The position numbers were made by a program, and so were the translations under genes. From the NCBI GenBank assembly GCA_030549775.1, contig CM060177.1, positions 69,716,638 to 69,780,637 of the forward strand: a stretch of DNA of 64,000 nt. The letters are read 5' to 3'. The notes under the pieces are model-generated. The model was not told the origin of the DNA. It made no database searches and worked only from the letters and a program-made list of their open reading frames with translations. This DNA comes from Tamarix chinensis (taxonomy: Eukaryota; Streptophyta; Magnoliopsida; Caryophyllales; Tamaricaceae). This document shows, piece by piece, positions 22,185-35,089 of this stretch; the stretch's first letter is position 1, and every line of letters begins with the position of its first letter.

Positions 22185-23090
22185 GGGCTTAGATGGGATG
22201 CTAGGGTTTTGGAGGTCGGAAGGAGGGTATTGGATGCTAAGTTTGGGGTGGTTGGTGACGTTAAGCGGTCGTTGAAAATTATAGTCTGGTCGAACATTCT
22301 CGAAGCAAAAGAGAGAAAACGAGTGAGAGATAAGGGAAGAGGATTATACCAAGCTTATCTACGAGTCAAGAGGGAGATAATGAAGGGAGAAACGGCTGGT
22401 CAAAACCTGTGTGGCCGACGACACCAGTTTTGGAGGTTCGAAGGCGTAGGTCGACGACGAACGTTGAAGGAGGAAGAAGGAAATATTGAACCAGGTGGCC
22501 GAGGAAAAGAAAGAAAAGGAAAGAACCGGCTGGCTGGCAACGGTTATAATTTCCTTAAATGAAACACAACGTCTTGGGAATAAAAGGCATGAAACACAAC
22601 GTTTGAAGAAGGAAGAAAAGAATGAGCGGCGCTGGGCCGCGGGAGAAGGAAAGAAAAGAGGAAGGATTGGGCCACGATCTAGGCCCAATTGGGAGAAGAG
22701 AAAAAGAAAAAGAAGAAAAGAAAGAAAAAGAAAGAAAAGAAAGAAAAAGAAGGAAAAAAAAAGAAAAAGGTAAAAGGAAGAAGGAACATTTTAGTGTTTT
22801 GGGTTTAAATAAATAAATTAGAATATTTTGGGTGTTTAGAATAAAGTATTTAATTAAAATAATATTAAATTTCCTTTTTAGACTAATTTAGGGTTTTTAA
22901 AAATATTTCTCCTAAATTCCTTTTTAATTAGCAATAGCCTAATTTCTCCTTTATAAAAATATTTATAAATTCTTACTAATTAGCCCTAAATAAATCCTTC
23001 CTATTCCAAATAAAATAAATAAATAAATTAATTTCCTAATAAATCCTTATTTAATTATATTTCCTAAAATACACATTTTTGGGGATTTCA

Positions 23091-24952
23091 ATAGGATAGA
23101 AATTAAGTGTTAGTATAATTGTTTTATCTTTTACATGATAAAAGCATGTGTGTTTTCCCATGATATGTTATGGGTGAGTGATGAATGTTATGTGATGTAA
23201 TTGTGATATTATATTCTAAGGCCTACCATAATTTTATATGTATCATGCGTCCTTCATGAGTTAGGTACATCAAGTTTTCATCAATATATGGTTTGATGCT
23301 TGAATGTTTACTTAGTTGTTTCTAGTTTAAACAAGTGAGGTCTTAAGTTGAGTAAAATGCAAGCATAGGATGGTTTTGAACATGATTAGTATTCCTTGTG
23401 TGTTTGTTAGAGTTTGGCATGGTGTATGATGTATGGTATGATGTGTATGAATAGAGAATCATGATTGGCTTTAACCTTGGCATGATATTGTTAGGTTAAA
23501 TATGTGTGATGGTTTAGTAAATTCTCAAGCATGTTGGAAATGTTAATTATGTTAAGTATGTTATTATGTAAGTTTTGATATAATAAATGTATGGTGGAAT
23601 GTTTGGATTCTTCTTGAGTATTATTTCATTAATATTTAATATTACCAAATAGAGCATGAATAACTAAAAAAAGTTGTGCAAAGCTTATTTTAAAGAGTTA
23701 TAAAGTGGTTATTCAAAGTGAAAGAATATATTTGAAATTAGTAGGATTTTTTACCCTTTTAGCAAAGATCACACATATAGATCATGTGGCATAAGTTATA
23801 TATTTAGCCTCAATTTGGCCATCGAGTGTTCATTTCAAATAGTGTTAATTCCATGAGCATTATCTAGCCTACCATCTACTTTATAGGTGACTTATGAACC
23901 CTATAGGGATATGCATATTTAAGGATAGGTTGATAAAATTATTAAAAGGATCCATATGTCATATGCACTTTGGAACAAATACCTAATGCACTTGTAGTGC
24001 GATAGATAGTTACCCAATTCCCTTTTAGCACAAGCAACAATTCAATAGGATCCGTAGCCATTATAGCAAGGATCATCCTATAAGTCATTATAGTACTAGT
24101 TTTAGGTTACTTTTCCACATATTAATTAAAGTGATAGTTACCCAAGGTGATTCTTGATATGGGTGAGATGATTGTTTTAGTAATTACTTTTAAAAGCATG
24201 ATAAAGGAATAGCATGAGTTGTATAATGTGTTCTAAAATCTTGTGATGGCACATCATTCTTATTTTTATGTTAGTGTGGTTATCCTTAACTTCTTGTCAT
24301 ATCATGTTCTTTTGTCATATAATGTTAGTGATTCTTATTTATTTTATCATATCATGATTGTTTTGGCATATCTTGGTCTTGTTTACATTGTAAATCTTGT
24401 TATTTTACATATTTTTTCTTCTATTTTCCATCATCTTAATCATATTTTACTACTTTATGCCATGTATGTGAATATAAGTGGGCATGTGATTTATGTGTGT
24501 TGAGTGTTGTTTACTTATTACACCATCTACTAATACTACACAGGTGTTAGTCAGTAGGTACTTTGGTTTAATTCAAATGTGATTATTGGTTTGGGGCTGA
24601 GAGATAGGCTAACTAGAGTATGCCTCCCTCGAGGATTTCTGTACTTTATTTTTGCATTTTGGTTATGATTTCCTAGAATTATATTGAAATTTTAATGGTA
24701 TTATAAATGGACATTTATATTTATATTATTCTATTGAGATTTTAAAATTTAGATTTACTTTACATGTTTTTCACCAAATTTATTAGCAATGTTTTGGTTT
24801 AGTGTTTTAGCTAATTTTGTGCTAGGTTTTAGCCTTGTACCTAGCTTGAGATGAATGATGGACATTTGTCTTATATTAGGTGTGGTGGTAACCCTCCCTA
24901 TTTGTTATTCTTTTAAATGAAATTTTATAGGAGTGAAAATAGGAGTGTTATA
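23091..24952 (+). mobile_element. LTR 'K' remnant, sense-oriented
   Basis: The end of the segment shows the typical close of the local LTRs in decayed form: TTTTAGCCTTGTACC, GTGTGGTGGTAACCCTCCC (about 24880) and GGAGTGTTATA at 24952. Element A appears to have been inserted in it or just upstream. No coding potential; the 86-codon frame at 24243 is hydrophobic AT-rich noise. Confidence 0.45.
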
Positions 24953-25334
24953 GTTAGTGATGTAATATATTTCAGTATTGTGGCATATTATCATTATTTA
25001 AGAAAATTTTCAATATAGTAGCACCATAATGTGTTATGGAATCAAATTATTTTAGTAACATCATTTATTACAGCATGATAAATTGAAATGGATTTGTGGG
25101 GTATCATTAGATATTAGATAGAATAAAAGGTTAACCTTGTATGCAAATACATGAGAGTAAAAAATATGTTATCATATGATCCTTTTGTGAATCCATGTTC
25201 TAGTTTATGATTTTATGTTCTTGCATGCCATTTTGTATCTTTCATTTGTGATGTGTGACTCTTTTGTGACAACATGTGTTTCCCATATATTTACTTATTT
25301 ACCCCATGAACATGTGCTAAGTATAAGCATACTT
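24953..25334. other. Unassigned AT-rich DNA
   Basis: Nothing recognisable; no repeats or frames with domains. Confidence 0.4.
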
Positions 25335-28020
25335 GTAATACCCTAAATTTTAAACCTTAATTTGTTAGATTATATTCATATGGAGATGAATTAATCATAC
25401 CCTTATGTGTGTTGATTATGATTGGATAGATTGTCTTAGATTTTTCCTTAGTTTTGGGTTGGCTATGTCAATAGCCGATTGGTTAAAGTGTTACAAGTCA
25501 ACTCATTAGGTGCATTTTATTTTTTGGGGTCTCTAATGAGACCTATCAATTAGTATTATAAAACCAATCATTGGGTCCACTAGTCGACTAGCCGTAACAA
25601 ACTAATTGAGTGGTTTCTAAGGTTTTGCATAGTGAAAGAATTCCTTAGGTACTCGAGCAAGGTGAATTGACTATCTATATTTTTTTCCCAATTTCTAAAA
25701 TTAAGAAGATACTATGTAAACCTTTTCATTTAATCTAAATAATCTTAATGTAGAGTTCATCTAATTAGAATAAGTACGTAGAAATATTTCTAAGTGTTTA
25801 GTTTCCTATGTTATAAGGATCAGTGCTGTAATGCAAATGTAATAAAGAGATCAGAATTGGATATTATGTGGTTCCTATACTTAAGAGGTTCTCCTACTTT
25901 AAATAACATACATCAACAGACCTAACCACTATTCTTATTACTCATAATAAGCTAAAATAGATACACTTTGAACTCTTTCATGTATGACTCCTCATATAAT
26001 CATCAATTAACCACAAGTTGGAATACACTTCTAACTCTAAAAGCCAATTAAATCACCTTCCTTAAGGTGCACACACACCTAATAACTTTCGTTCCCCAGT
26101 GATCTCCAATCGGTGACCATTAACTCAATACACCTTAATAAGAATAATTGATAAAGAAGAAACTCTCAGTAGGAACTAAGAAACATTACAAAGAAACTAT
26201 AAGAAAATAATAATACCCTAAAAATTTCCAACCCTAATTTCTAGGTAATTAGTCTTCAGTTCAACACCCTAACCCTTAACCCATAAAAGCATCCACTCAA
26301 CCCTTAAACATTTATTTTTCTTTTCCTTATTTTTCTCCCAACTCTCTTGTGAACCCCTCTCCTTGGAAAACTAAACTACATTTTCCTTTCTCAATTTGGT
26401 TATAGCCAAGACCCCACTCAATATCTACCTAACCCATCATCCCCCTCATTCAAGTGTTCTTTATGCCAAATTCCTCATGCCTTTGTTTATTTCCACCTAC
26501 TTTCTAACTCTACCTCACCTCGGCCTCCCTCACACCTTTTTGTTTTCATGCAACAACCCCTATACCCTTCCACCTTTTCACATTCTATCATTTAATGCAA
26601 ACTAAAACTAAGCCCTATTTTTTCCCTTTCTCTATGATACAGACACTTGCCAACTCTCTCATCTTTCCCCATCTTCTTCCTCTTTATTTTTCTTTTAATC
26701 TTTCACAGCACCTACATTTTTCAACTCCTCTTCATGCTACACCCCTAAAGTAGCATTGTCAACCTCCATTTGCATTGGATCCTCACCTCATAACACCTTT
26801 TATTTATTGATAACTCATGTAGTCTACCTCTTGCTTCACTATAACCTCACCTTTCCAACCCTTCCTAGTGTGAAGAACTCATGTGTGCCCCCTTAAAAAC
26901 ATGAATAATACACAGAGATCACCCCAAAAACCAACCAACCTTCATGCAACGCCTCTTCAATTTTGCCAACCTCATTCTCATATTTAACCTTTTCTCCTTT
27001 CCCATTACCTTCCCTTCATTTATCTCCACATATTAACCAATTGTTTTTCATGCCTTTTTGGTGATCATATGGTGTTTTTAGAGGAGGCTTCTTAGGGTCT
27101 TTTGCTTGCTAAAAGACTAGTGAGTTTTTGTGTATGGATATACATCTCTAGATTAGGGATGTTTTTTTATTTTTATTTTTATTTTTTATGTATATAACAT
27201 GCTAGTTTGTTGACTCTTTGAAATTATGTTTTAGTGTTACTTAGATTATATTGTTCTATTAATTTAGGCAATCATGGTTTTATATATGATTATGATTTTA
27301 TGTGATATTATTAATGTTAGGCATTGCTAGGCTTTGTTATAAAATCCTAAGCATGTTGGTGTATTATGTTGCTGTAATAAGTTCATAAGTGAGTGGATAT
27401 AAATATGTTTAATTACTTGTGTGGTGAAATATGTCAAAGTGGAAGTTTTGGTAATGTTAGATCATGTAAGGGTTGGTGAGTTTTGGGAAATTATCACCCT
27501 TAGGGGCATTTTGTTCATTTAATGAATTTAGTAGGAAATTAATTTGACATCGTAATCCTTGAGATGTTTATTTCATATATAATGCATTCTTGTTTAGTTG
27601 AGTATGAAAAAAGTTGTATTAAAAAGAAGTTTTAATTTTTTTAAGGAAGACTTCGGGCAAAATGACCATTTTTGGGTTAATTATACGAAATGTAGGTTAG
27701 GAAATGATTGTTAGGGTAAAAGTATGATAAATGTGATATGTTTATAACTTAGGTTAATTATGGTGAAAGTGTTAATATTATGTGAAAAATGTCTTAAAAT
27801 GGACTTAGAAACCTTAGCAGCGTGATCAATATCTTATGTGTGAAATGTTGGAGTTAAGTCATGATTTTTAGATATGGTGCTTATATTGATATATTGGGAT
27901 GATTTGTTAAATTTGGCGATTTGGTGAGCTTTATAGAATAAGATATGAGCTAAGGGTGAATTAGAGCTTTATAAGAGCATATGGTATTTTTGTTGGCGTT
28001 TTGTTCCCATTTAGCTAGGT
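25335..28020 (+). mobile_element. LTR 'L', possible sense-oriented LTR beginning
   Basis: It begins TGTAATACCCTAAATTTTAAA, close to the sense start of LTR B (TGTAATACCCCGTATTTTT). A pyrimidine-rich stretch at about 26200-27060 and TTAGGGTC at 27090 have the look of a gypsy LTR promoter region. The far end is not visible before 28021, where another LTR fragment begins. No coding potential found. Confidence 0.35.
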
Positions 28021-28433
28021 TTGCTTCTCCCATACTAATTTTTTTGTTTTATAGTAGAAATAAATAACCAAAATACTAGGTATTACCACCATAATTAACA
28101 TAAGTCTGGCTGACCATACCATCCTTACATAAATAATAAGGCAAAAATCATTAAAGGTAAAATGGAGTAAACATAAACAAGGCTAGCTTTATAAACATAA
28201 ATATGAGTTTGGAGATTATATCTGAGTACAATATTAAAATACAGACAAAAGATATACCATAAATCTAAGAGTTCAAAAAGGTATCCAAGTAAATCCATCT
28301 TTTGAATAACATGACTCTACACTCAAAACTCTAGTACAAAAAATCATTTTACCCCATACAATGCATCAGAGGCAGTAAAATTATCCAGTTGGTCCTCAAC
28401 GATCTACACAAAAGCATTAGGGTCATCTATTCA
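28021..28433 (-). mobile_element. LTR 'M', terminal fragment cut off by the CACTA element
   Basis: About 60 bp after a decayed TG..CTCCC start comes TAGGTATTACCACCA, the reverse of the LTR end block (GGYRGTAAYATCCC). A GGC/AAGATA and TCCAGTTGG region follows in the order of LTRs B and D. It stops where CACTACAACAAA begins. The rest of this LTR would lie beyond the other CACTA end, outside the window. Confidence 0.45.
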
Positions 28434-28445
28434 CACTACAACAAA
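28434..28445 (-). repeat. CACTA terminal inverted repeat end
   Basis: CACTACAACAAA agrees with the plant CACTA terminal consensus CACTACAAGAAA/CACTACAACAAA. It is preceded by TCA, a candidate 3-bp target duplication that cannot be tested without the other end. Confidence 0.85.
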
Positions 28446-28589
28446 TCATCACAGAGGCCACCAGAATATTCACGGCTAATAATTAAATATCCCGTGGCTA
28501 AATCATTTTGCTACGAATAGAAATTTTTTATGTTACCTTCCTTAGCCTATAAGCCTGTAGCAAAATTTTTAGCTACGGAAAAATTGATT

Positions 28590-28979
28590 TAATGGCTATA
28601 ATTGATGAAATTAGCCACGAGTAATTGGTAACTCATATTTCAATAGCCACGAGTACTCCAGTAACACAAATATTGATAGTCACTAGTAGTCTAGAGGCCC
28701 CTTTTTACTCGCTATGTATCGATAGCCACAAGTAGCCTCATGGCACATGAGTCAATAGCCACAAGTAGTCTCGTGACACATGAATCCATAGCCATAAGCA
28801 TTCCCATGGCGCATGTGTTTATAGATACGAAAAGTCCTATAGCGCATGCATCTATAACCACGATCACTCACGGGGCCCATGTCTTTGTAGCTATGGGTAG
28901 TCCTATAGCATATGCCTTGATAGACACAATTAGTTCCATAACACATGCATTGATAGCCACGAGTACTCTCGTGACACAT
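28590..28979 (-). repeat. CACTA subterminal repeats, outer part
   Basis: About 11 units of 33 bp with core ATAGCCACGAGTAGTC and a second half CTCATGGCRCATG. Subterminal repeats of CACTA elements bind the element's own DNA-binding protein (TNPA in En/Spm). The array continues at 33535 after solo LTR B. Further TAGC(C)ACG pieces lie between 28470 and 28590 in both orientations. Confidence 0.85.
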
Positions 28980-29525
28980 TGTAACACCCCCAAAATTTAC
29001 TCCTGATTTTTTTTGATAGAATAAATGAATAAAGCGGAAGCTAAAATAGAATTTGAGGAATTTTACTGCCACATCTAACACAAAATAAATGTCCGCCATC
29101 TATCTCATGCTCGATGTAAGGCTAAAACCTATCAAAAAAAATTCCAAACAATATCTATGCCATGAGGATAAACTCCCACAAGGATATATCCACAGGCAAA
29201 TGGCAAGTGAATAATTTCACTGAATAAAATCATCGCTAAATAAATCAGCGGAACCTGTGAAATAAACCTGTATTTTAAAAGCTTATCAGAGTACGAGAAA
29301 TTGAAAGTCAATTACAATACCCTTGAAATTTTAAATACAACACTTGTAACTTCCAAAGATGAATACAGTTAAACAAGATAAAACCCCACAGATCAAATTT
29401 CGGATTGCCTACTCTCTCAAGCCAAGCTTTCCACCTAAAAACAATATTCGATCTTAAACTTGCACAAGAGGTCTGCTCCCCACCATCAATGGATCATCAC
29501 ATGACCCATTCAACCAAGGTAGCAT

Positions 29526-29544
29526 CAGTACGGGTCCGGTACTG
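29526..29544 (-). promoter_or_regulatory. CAGTAC/GTACTG hairpin in LTR B
   Basis: CAGTAC-gggtccg-GTACTG with a 7-nt loop. Only the first stem of the three-hairpin cluster is recognisable; LTR D has the same variant. Confidence 0.55.
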
Positions 29545-29817
29545 AGTAAATCAAGACTACCCAACTCATGGAAAGAAACATGAAACACATAAGATATGAA
29601 AGACTATAGCTTACAATTCTCATGCTCAATTATACATGTATTATATGCAATAAAACATAGGGTCACAGATTCATACTTATGAGTACATTACTAGACATGA
29701 AAGCACATAAGATACAAGCGTACAAGAAATTACGATTGCATGCTAAGTAACACCAATCCAACAATCCAATAATAATCATGATTACATCCAATTTTATTTA
29801 TTTACGCTGAGTTCAGG

Positions 29818-30335
29818 GACCCCACTATTCTTAAACCGGTGTAATGGTCTGAAGCACCTCTCGGGGACAACACACCCGAGCCACTATTATCGTCCAGTGG
29901 AACGGATCCTACACCTCTCAAGGCAAAATTCTCCTGAGCCACTATTCTTAACCGGTGGAACGGCTTGAATCACCTCTCAGGGAAAACACATTTAATCCAC
30001 TATTATTGTCCAGTGGAACGGACCCTACCCCTGGTCCTGACTCACGTAATCTTCCACTTTAAATAATTAGTATCTTATTCATTACTTAACTCATATCATA
30101 TTCTTATTCACGTTTAGTATAGGGCCCCACTATTTTTAATCCGGTGGAACAGACTGAAGCACCTCTCAGGGACAGGACACTTGAGCCACTATTATCGTCC
30201 GGTGGAACGGACTCTACACCTTTCAGGGTAAAAGGCTCTTCAGCCACTATTTTGAACTGGTGGAACGGCTTGAATCACCTTTCACGGACAAGACACCTGA
30301 GCCACTATTATCGTCCGGTGGAACGGACCCTACAC
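29818..30335 (-). repeat. Two CCACTATTAT..CCGGTGGAACGG arrays in LTR B
   Basis: Two clusters of four units (about 29818-30030 and 30120-30335) with core CCACTATTATCGTCCGGTGGAA. Here the unit continues GGAACGG instead of GGATCGG, so the core evolved in parallel within the family while the paired layout stayed. Confidence 0.8.
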
Positions 30336-33300
30336 CTTGGCCCAACTCACGTGATCTTCCACATTGAATTATTTGTATCTTATTCAAGGATTTAACCGAT
30401 CATAAATCAGGCCCACATGAATAATTCCATGACATAAAGATACATCATAGGGTATCATATAATTTCAATCCACACTTCCTTCACATACTCAAATACATAC
30501 CATATTCAAACATCATACTAACACAAATTTGCATTGAGGCTATAAGTTCATACATACGTACAATTACCACACTAAACACAGCATACGCTGGACAGGATTA
30601 AATGATTAATAAGCACAGTCATCACCTTCCACTCGGAACAGAAATACATCTAGATTCCATCATAAGTAAAGGTAAGTAGTAACTTACCTAAATCCGAAGC
30701 TAGCTAAGCAAATTGAGAAAGAGGGAGAGCTATCAAAAGCTCGACAATCCACGAGAAAGTTTTCCTAGATCGTCGATAGAAATCGGAACTAGGTTAGAAA
30801 TTATCTTATCTTAAAAAATAATTCACATATTCTAATTAAACAAATGCAAACATACACAAACGATCTTTCTTGGAAAATGTGTTCAAAACTTAGGACTCAA
30901 GAGCATATCTCTATTAGGATTTAAGATTAAATATAAATCAAATCGGATTAACACACATATCACTTGGGACATTTCAAATTAATTTGGAAAGCCCAAGAAA
31001 GAATAATCGATTATAAGTTAATTTATCAAAAATGACATATTCATTAGGTTTTACAACTAAATAGGTAAACCAACCATTTACATAGAACCAAATCCAAACC
31101 GATTAGATTAAAACATAATTTAAATGATTTAAAACCCAAGGACAGAAATCTATTAGATAAAAGACACATAGCACAATCAATTTTATAAAACCATATCCGG
31201 CAAATCAGGGTTTTTAATGCTCGAGCTACGAACCAACTAATTAACTTTTATTATCTCAAATTGATAGCTTAAGAGTAAGATTAAACCGATTTTAAATAAA
31301 TCTAGATAATCAATTTTAATAAAATAATCTTCCGATTAGCCAATTCAAGATGGTCTGTTTTCAAAATTAGGGTTTTAAAGCCACGACACAAACACAGGTA
31401 ATTCAAATCAATTAATTCCAATTAAAGGTATTAGAATGAAATTATAATTATTTCAACTATTTCTATAAATTTAATTTTAGAAAAGCAATTATACATATGA
31501 TTAATTTCCTAATTTCACCTGAAATCTAGGGTTTTAGGCCCGAAAATATAATTTGGTTGAATTCTATTACTTTATTTAAATTAAATGTTTAGAAATGCAA
31601 TTAGACATATTTTTATAACATATCGTATAATCAATTGCCCAAAACCAATAAAAGAAATACCCAATTCAGCATAATTAGGGGTTTTGAGCCCGGAATACAA
31701 ATCCGATCAATTCTTGCTAAAATATAAAAATGATGGCTCGGAAATGTAATTAAATATATTCTAATATAAATTATATAGTCGATTGAATAAAATGACCCGA
31801 TTACACAATCCAATTTAGTCCCGCATGAGTTTTGACCTAAAAATTCAATTCCGATCAATTATGCACAATTTTCCCAAATCAACACTTCCAATATGAAATT
31901 AAATAAATTTCAAACAATATTATGAAATCAATTGAGCGGAACGACTCAATTATGCGACCCAATTTCATTACACACGAATTTTGACCTAGGAATCAAATTC
32001 CGATTAATTTTGAATAAATTTCTCAAATTGATGGTTCCGACATGAAATTAGATACATTTTAAAACGTATTGTATAATCAATTTACCCAAAATAGCTAAAT
32101 TGGGCGAATCCAAAAAATTCAGGCATAACCCGGCTAAAATTCCAACTTCCAAAATTCCAACATACACCATACAATTAACATATCCAAATCAATCTTACAA
32201 CACATATGTACATAACCAAACAATCAATTTAGCTTATCATAAGCTAATTCATACTTAATTAATCAAATCAAATGTTAGGGTTTTCAGAAATTTATACCAA
32301 ACGAAAATCAACAAATCTGAACAAGGGAAGGCCGGAGAAGCTTCGCCGGAGGTCGGGAATAGCTCGTCGGGCATCACCTGATCTCGCCGTGGCTGGATGG
32401 CGGCATGACCAGCGCGGCTCGTCGTTGCTTCTCGCGGCTGCTGCAGCGCTAGAATAGCTCGTCGGCCATCACCTGTTGCGATTGTTGCTAGTTGTTTGTT
32501 GCAGCGTCTCCGGTGGCGGTTGACTAGCGGGGCGGCTGGAGCAGGGAGGAGCTAGGGAGAAGGAGGCAGGCTAGGGTTTGGGGCTGCGAACAGGGAGAAA
32601 GTCGGGAAAGGGAGAAAAGAAGAGAAAGGAAAATAAGAGGGGGGTCAGGTACCGATGGAGTTTGGTCTTTTTTTTGCAAATACTAGTACAAAATAAACTA
32701 CTAAATATCAAAAATTATTATTGGAAGAATTTTATTTAAAATTTATGTAATGAAAATTTATTTCGAAAGGATCCGAAGGCTTAAAATTAATAAAAGAGCT
32801 ATATAAAGAATTTCGGAAATATTTTCAGAAGAATTTACCAATGAACGCAGATATCTATATTATTTACGAAAATACATTATAAGACCCTAAAATAATATTT
32901 AAAAACATATAAGAAAATATTTAAGTCAAATTCTAATGAACTGAGACTAATTTAAATAATATTCGAAACTGGTTTTCCGCAAACCAAAAAGGGTAAACAG
33001 GAAGAAAATTAATTTCGGAAATAAATTCATAAATAAGCTCTGAAAATCTTTTAATTTAAAACTTCTTGAAAATCTTAACGATTTTGGAAATGAATAAATT
33101 TAAAGTCGGAAATATTTTCTACGAATAAAATCATTAAAATAAATTTCATTATTTAAACAGAAATTTTATAATTTAAATAATATATTTCATTAACAAAATA
33201 TAACTCCAAAATATAGTCGTAATCACACAAGAAATTTATAATAAAAAATGAATCTAAAATATTAAAAATTAAAATACCAGAAAGAATGGGAATACACATT

Positions 33301-33534
33301 TTTAACAGAAAATTGAAGTCATATGAATATAATAAAATTATGGTTGTGAACGAATTTATCTAGAATGGTCCGCAACGAAAACGATTAAATAAATTCAAAT
33401 ATGAAGTCAAAATCATCCATAAATCTATAAAACGAATCGAAATTAAAATAATTAAATATTTACATCAAATTACGCTAATAAAATCATTAACCTTAATAAA
33501 ATTAGATTTCAAAAATACGGGGTATTACACACAT

Positions 33535-34020
33535 GTCTCAGTAGCCACAAGTACTCCCATGGCCTTTGTCTCAATAGTCACGAGTCTTCTCATAGCCTAT
33601 GTCTTGGTAGTTACGAGTTTTTCTATGGTGCATGCCTTAATAGCCACAAGAATTTTTGTGGTGCATATCGTGATAGCTATGAGTACTCTTATGGCCTATG
33701 TTTTGGTAGTTATGGGTCTTCTTGTGGCCTATGTCTTAGTAGTCACGAATGTTCCCATGGCGCACTCCTCACTATCCACTAGTAGTCCTATAGCGTATAC
33801 CTTGATAGTCACAAGTAGTCACATGGCGTAGGCCTCGATAGCCATGAGCAGTCCTATGTCGTACATCTCTATAACCAAAAGTAGTCTCATAACACACATT
33901 TTAATAGCCATGAGTAGTTTCATGTCACATGTCTTAATAACCACAAGTATTCTTGTAACCAAAACCTTGATGATTACAAGTATTCCCATGACAAATATTC
34001 AATTAGCCATGAATTTTTAT
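33535..34020 (-). repeat. CACTA subterminal repeats, inner part
   Basis: About 14 further 33-bp units (ATAGCCACGAGTAGTC..ATGGCG), more diverged inward and ending near ATAGCTCTTATC. The period creates repetitive 11-residue open frames that are not genes. Confidence 0.85.
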
Positions 34021-35089
34021 AGCTCTTATCTTGATTTGGCCACTATCAATCTTGTAACCATATCCTACTTTACCAAAATAATAGTATTATTATTATTATT
34101 AGCGATAATAATTGTAGTAAAAATAAAAATAAAGTTTCAATGCTAATGTAGCCTTCCTTCAAAGAAGATATTATGCATGTCATCAAACATCACATATCGT
34201 ATATCAAATATCTAACATTGAACTAATAACAGTTTCTACTTAGTTTAATAATAAAAAAATAATAATTGCAATTTAACAAACGTATGTTTATCAACGAGTC
34301 TTCAAATATAATCCAACTCGTAAATCCTTCACTAGCACTTCAAGTCTATATAGTTGAGAAATATGAATCTGTAGATAAAAAAGTAACACATAAGAAGTAT
34401 ATGAGTAAGTGTACATTCAATGCCTACTAAAAAAATCACTTTAGTGTTTTACAATATTGATTAGTAACTCACCTATACGTTGCACATGATTTCACTAATA
34501 TAAATTAGGACGTACAGTTTTGGAAATATTAAAAGTAATTTGCTTATTCTAATGAAATATATTGTTATTGTTGTTGTTGTTTTTGTTGTTGCTATATACT
34601 TAAATAGACCATAAAAATATTATGAACAATATATATATATAAAAGCTCACGAGGGTAGAAGCTAGCTAGATAGATTGTGTGCATATTAGTTGCATCAACC
34701 AAATCAAGCCATACGGTTCCATTAGAATTTTGCTAATACTTAAGGATTTTATTACTATGAATAAGATAACAAACCTTGCACAGATAACTTATCAGTAGTT
34801 CCTTACTAATTCTTCTTAAAAAATCCTTAGCTCTTCATCAATCCCAAAAATATCTAGCAAACTTCACATTTGTAAGGATGCAATTAAATTTCAAATTAAT
34901 AAACATCAATATGTATGTTTTGTAGCAAATAAAATTAAAGCTAACGAGAAATATGTTCTAAACTTGTAAAACAAAATCAAACTAAAATGACCAAACCAAC
35001 CATGCATTAAATCAATCAATGAACAATCACGAAAAAGAGAAAAGGCTTTATATAGCACAAAGTAAGAAATGAATATCATACTCACCTAA
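34021..35089 (-). other. CACTA non-coding region after gene 2
   Basis: AT-rich, with TTG/GTT microsatellite near 34563 and no domain. It separates the subterminal repeats from the last exon and probably holds the 3' end of the gene. Confidence 0.5.

Larger units (their letters stand above)
5484..23090 (-). mobile_element. Element A: Ty3/gypsy chromovirus with giant LTRs, complete but decayed
   Basis: LTRs at 5484-13377 (interrupted by a Helitron) and 18264-23090 flank a 4886-bp interior. Reading on the minus strand, a primer-binding site lies next to the 5' LTR, then come gag with two zinc knuckles, protease, reverse transcriptase, RNase H, integrase and a chromodomain, and a purine tract adjoins the 3' LTR. 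This order and the chromodomain place it among plant chromoviruses; the very long LTRs and the chromodomain sequence resemble the Tekay/Del branch (inference). The target duplication is ACAGG/ATAGG with one mismatch. Many stops and frameshifts make it non-autonomous. Confidence 0.9.
18264..23090 (-). repeat. 5' LTR of element A
   Basis: 4827 bp, TGTAACACCCCC to GGGGATTTCA. It carries, from sense start to end, a TATA box (22177), microsatellites (about 21029-21200), the 27-bp minisatellite, the paired CCGGTGG arrays and the hairpin cluster. It also keeps the empty site (20916/20917) for the Helitron found in the sister copy. ORFs in the purine-rich part (22164-22780) are composition artefacts. 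Confidence 0.93.
28980..33529 (-). mobile_element. Solo LTR 'B' inside the CACTA subterminal array
   Basis: 4550 bp, from TGTAACACCCCCAAAATTT to CGGGGTATTACA, with a perfect 5-bp duplication CACAT (28975-28979 and 33530-33534). There is no interior, primer site or coding region, so it is a solo LTR left by LTR-LTR recombination. It has two CCGGTGG-type arrays (29818-30335), stem CAGTAC..GTACTG (29526-29544) and a GC-rich part (about 32300-32660). A possible sense TATA (TTTATATAG) is near 32800. Confidence 0.93.

Noticed and set aside
22164..22562. 132-codon plus-strand frame
   Set aside because: It is antisense to element A's promoter region in a purine-rich tract; the sister LTR copy (about 12510-12900) does not keep the frame.
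25335..28020. A complete LTR or a host gene promoter
   Set aside because: Only the start resembles an LTR; no second boundary, TSD or coding exon could be found, so I kept a low-confidence remnant call.
28740..34146. Repetitive 11-residue-period frames at 28740, 33559 and 33844
   Set aside because: They are produced by the 33-bp CACTA subterminal repeats.
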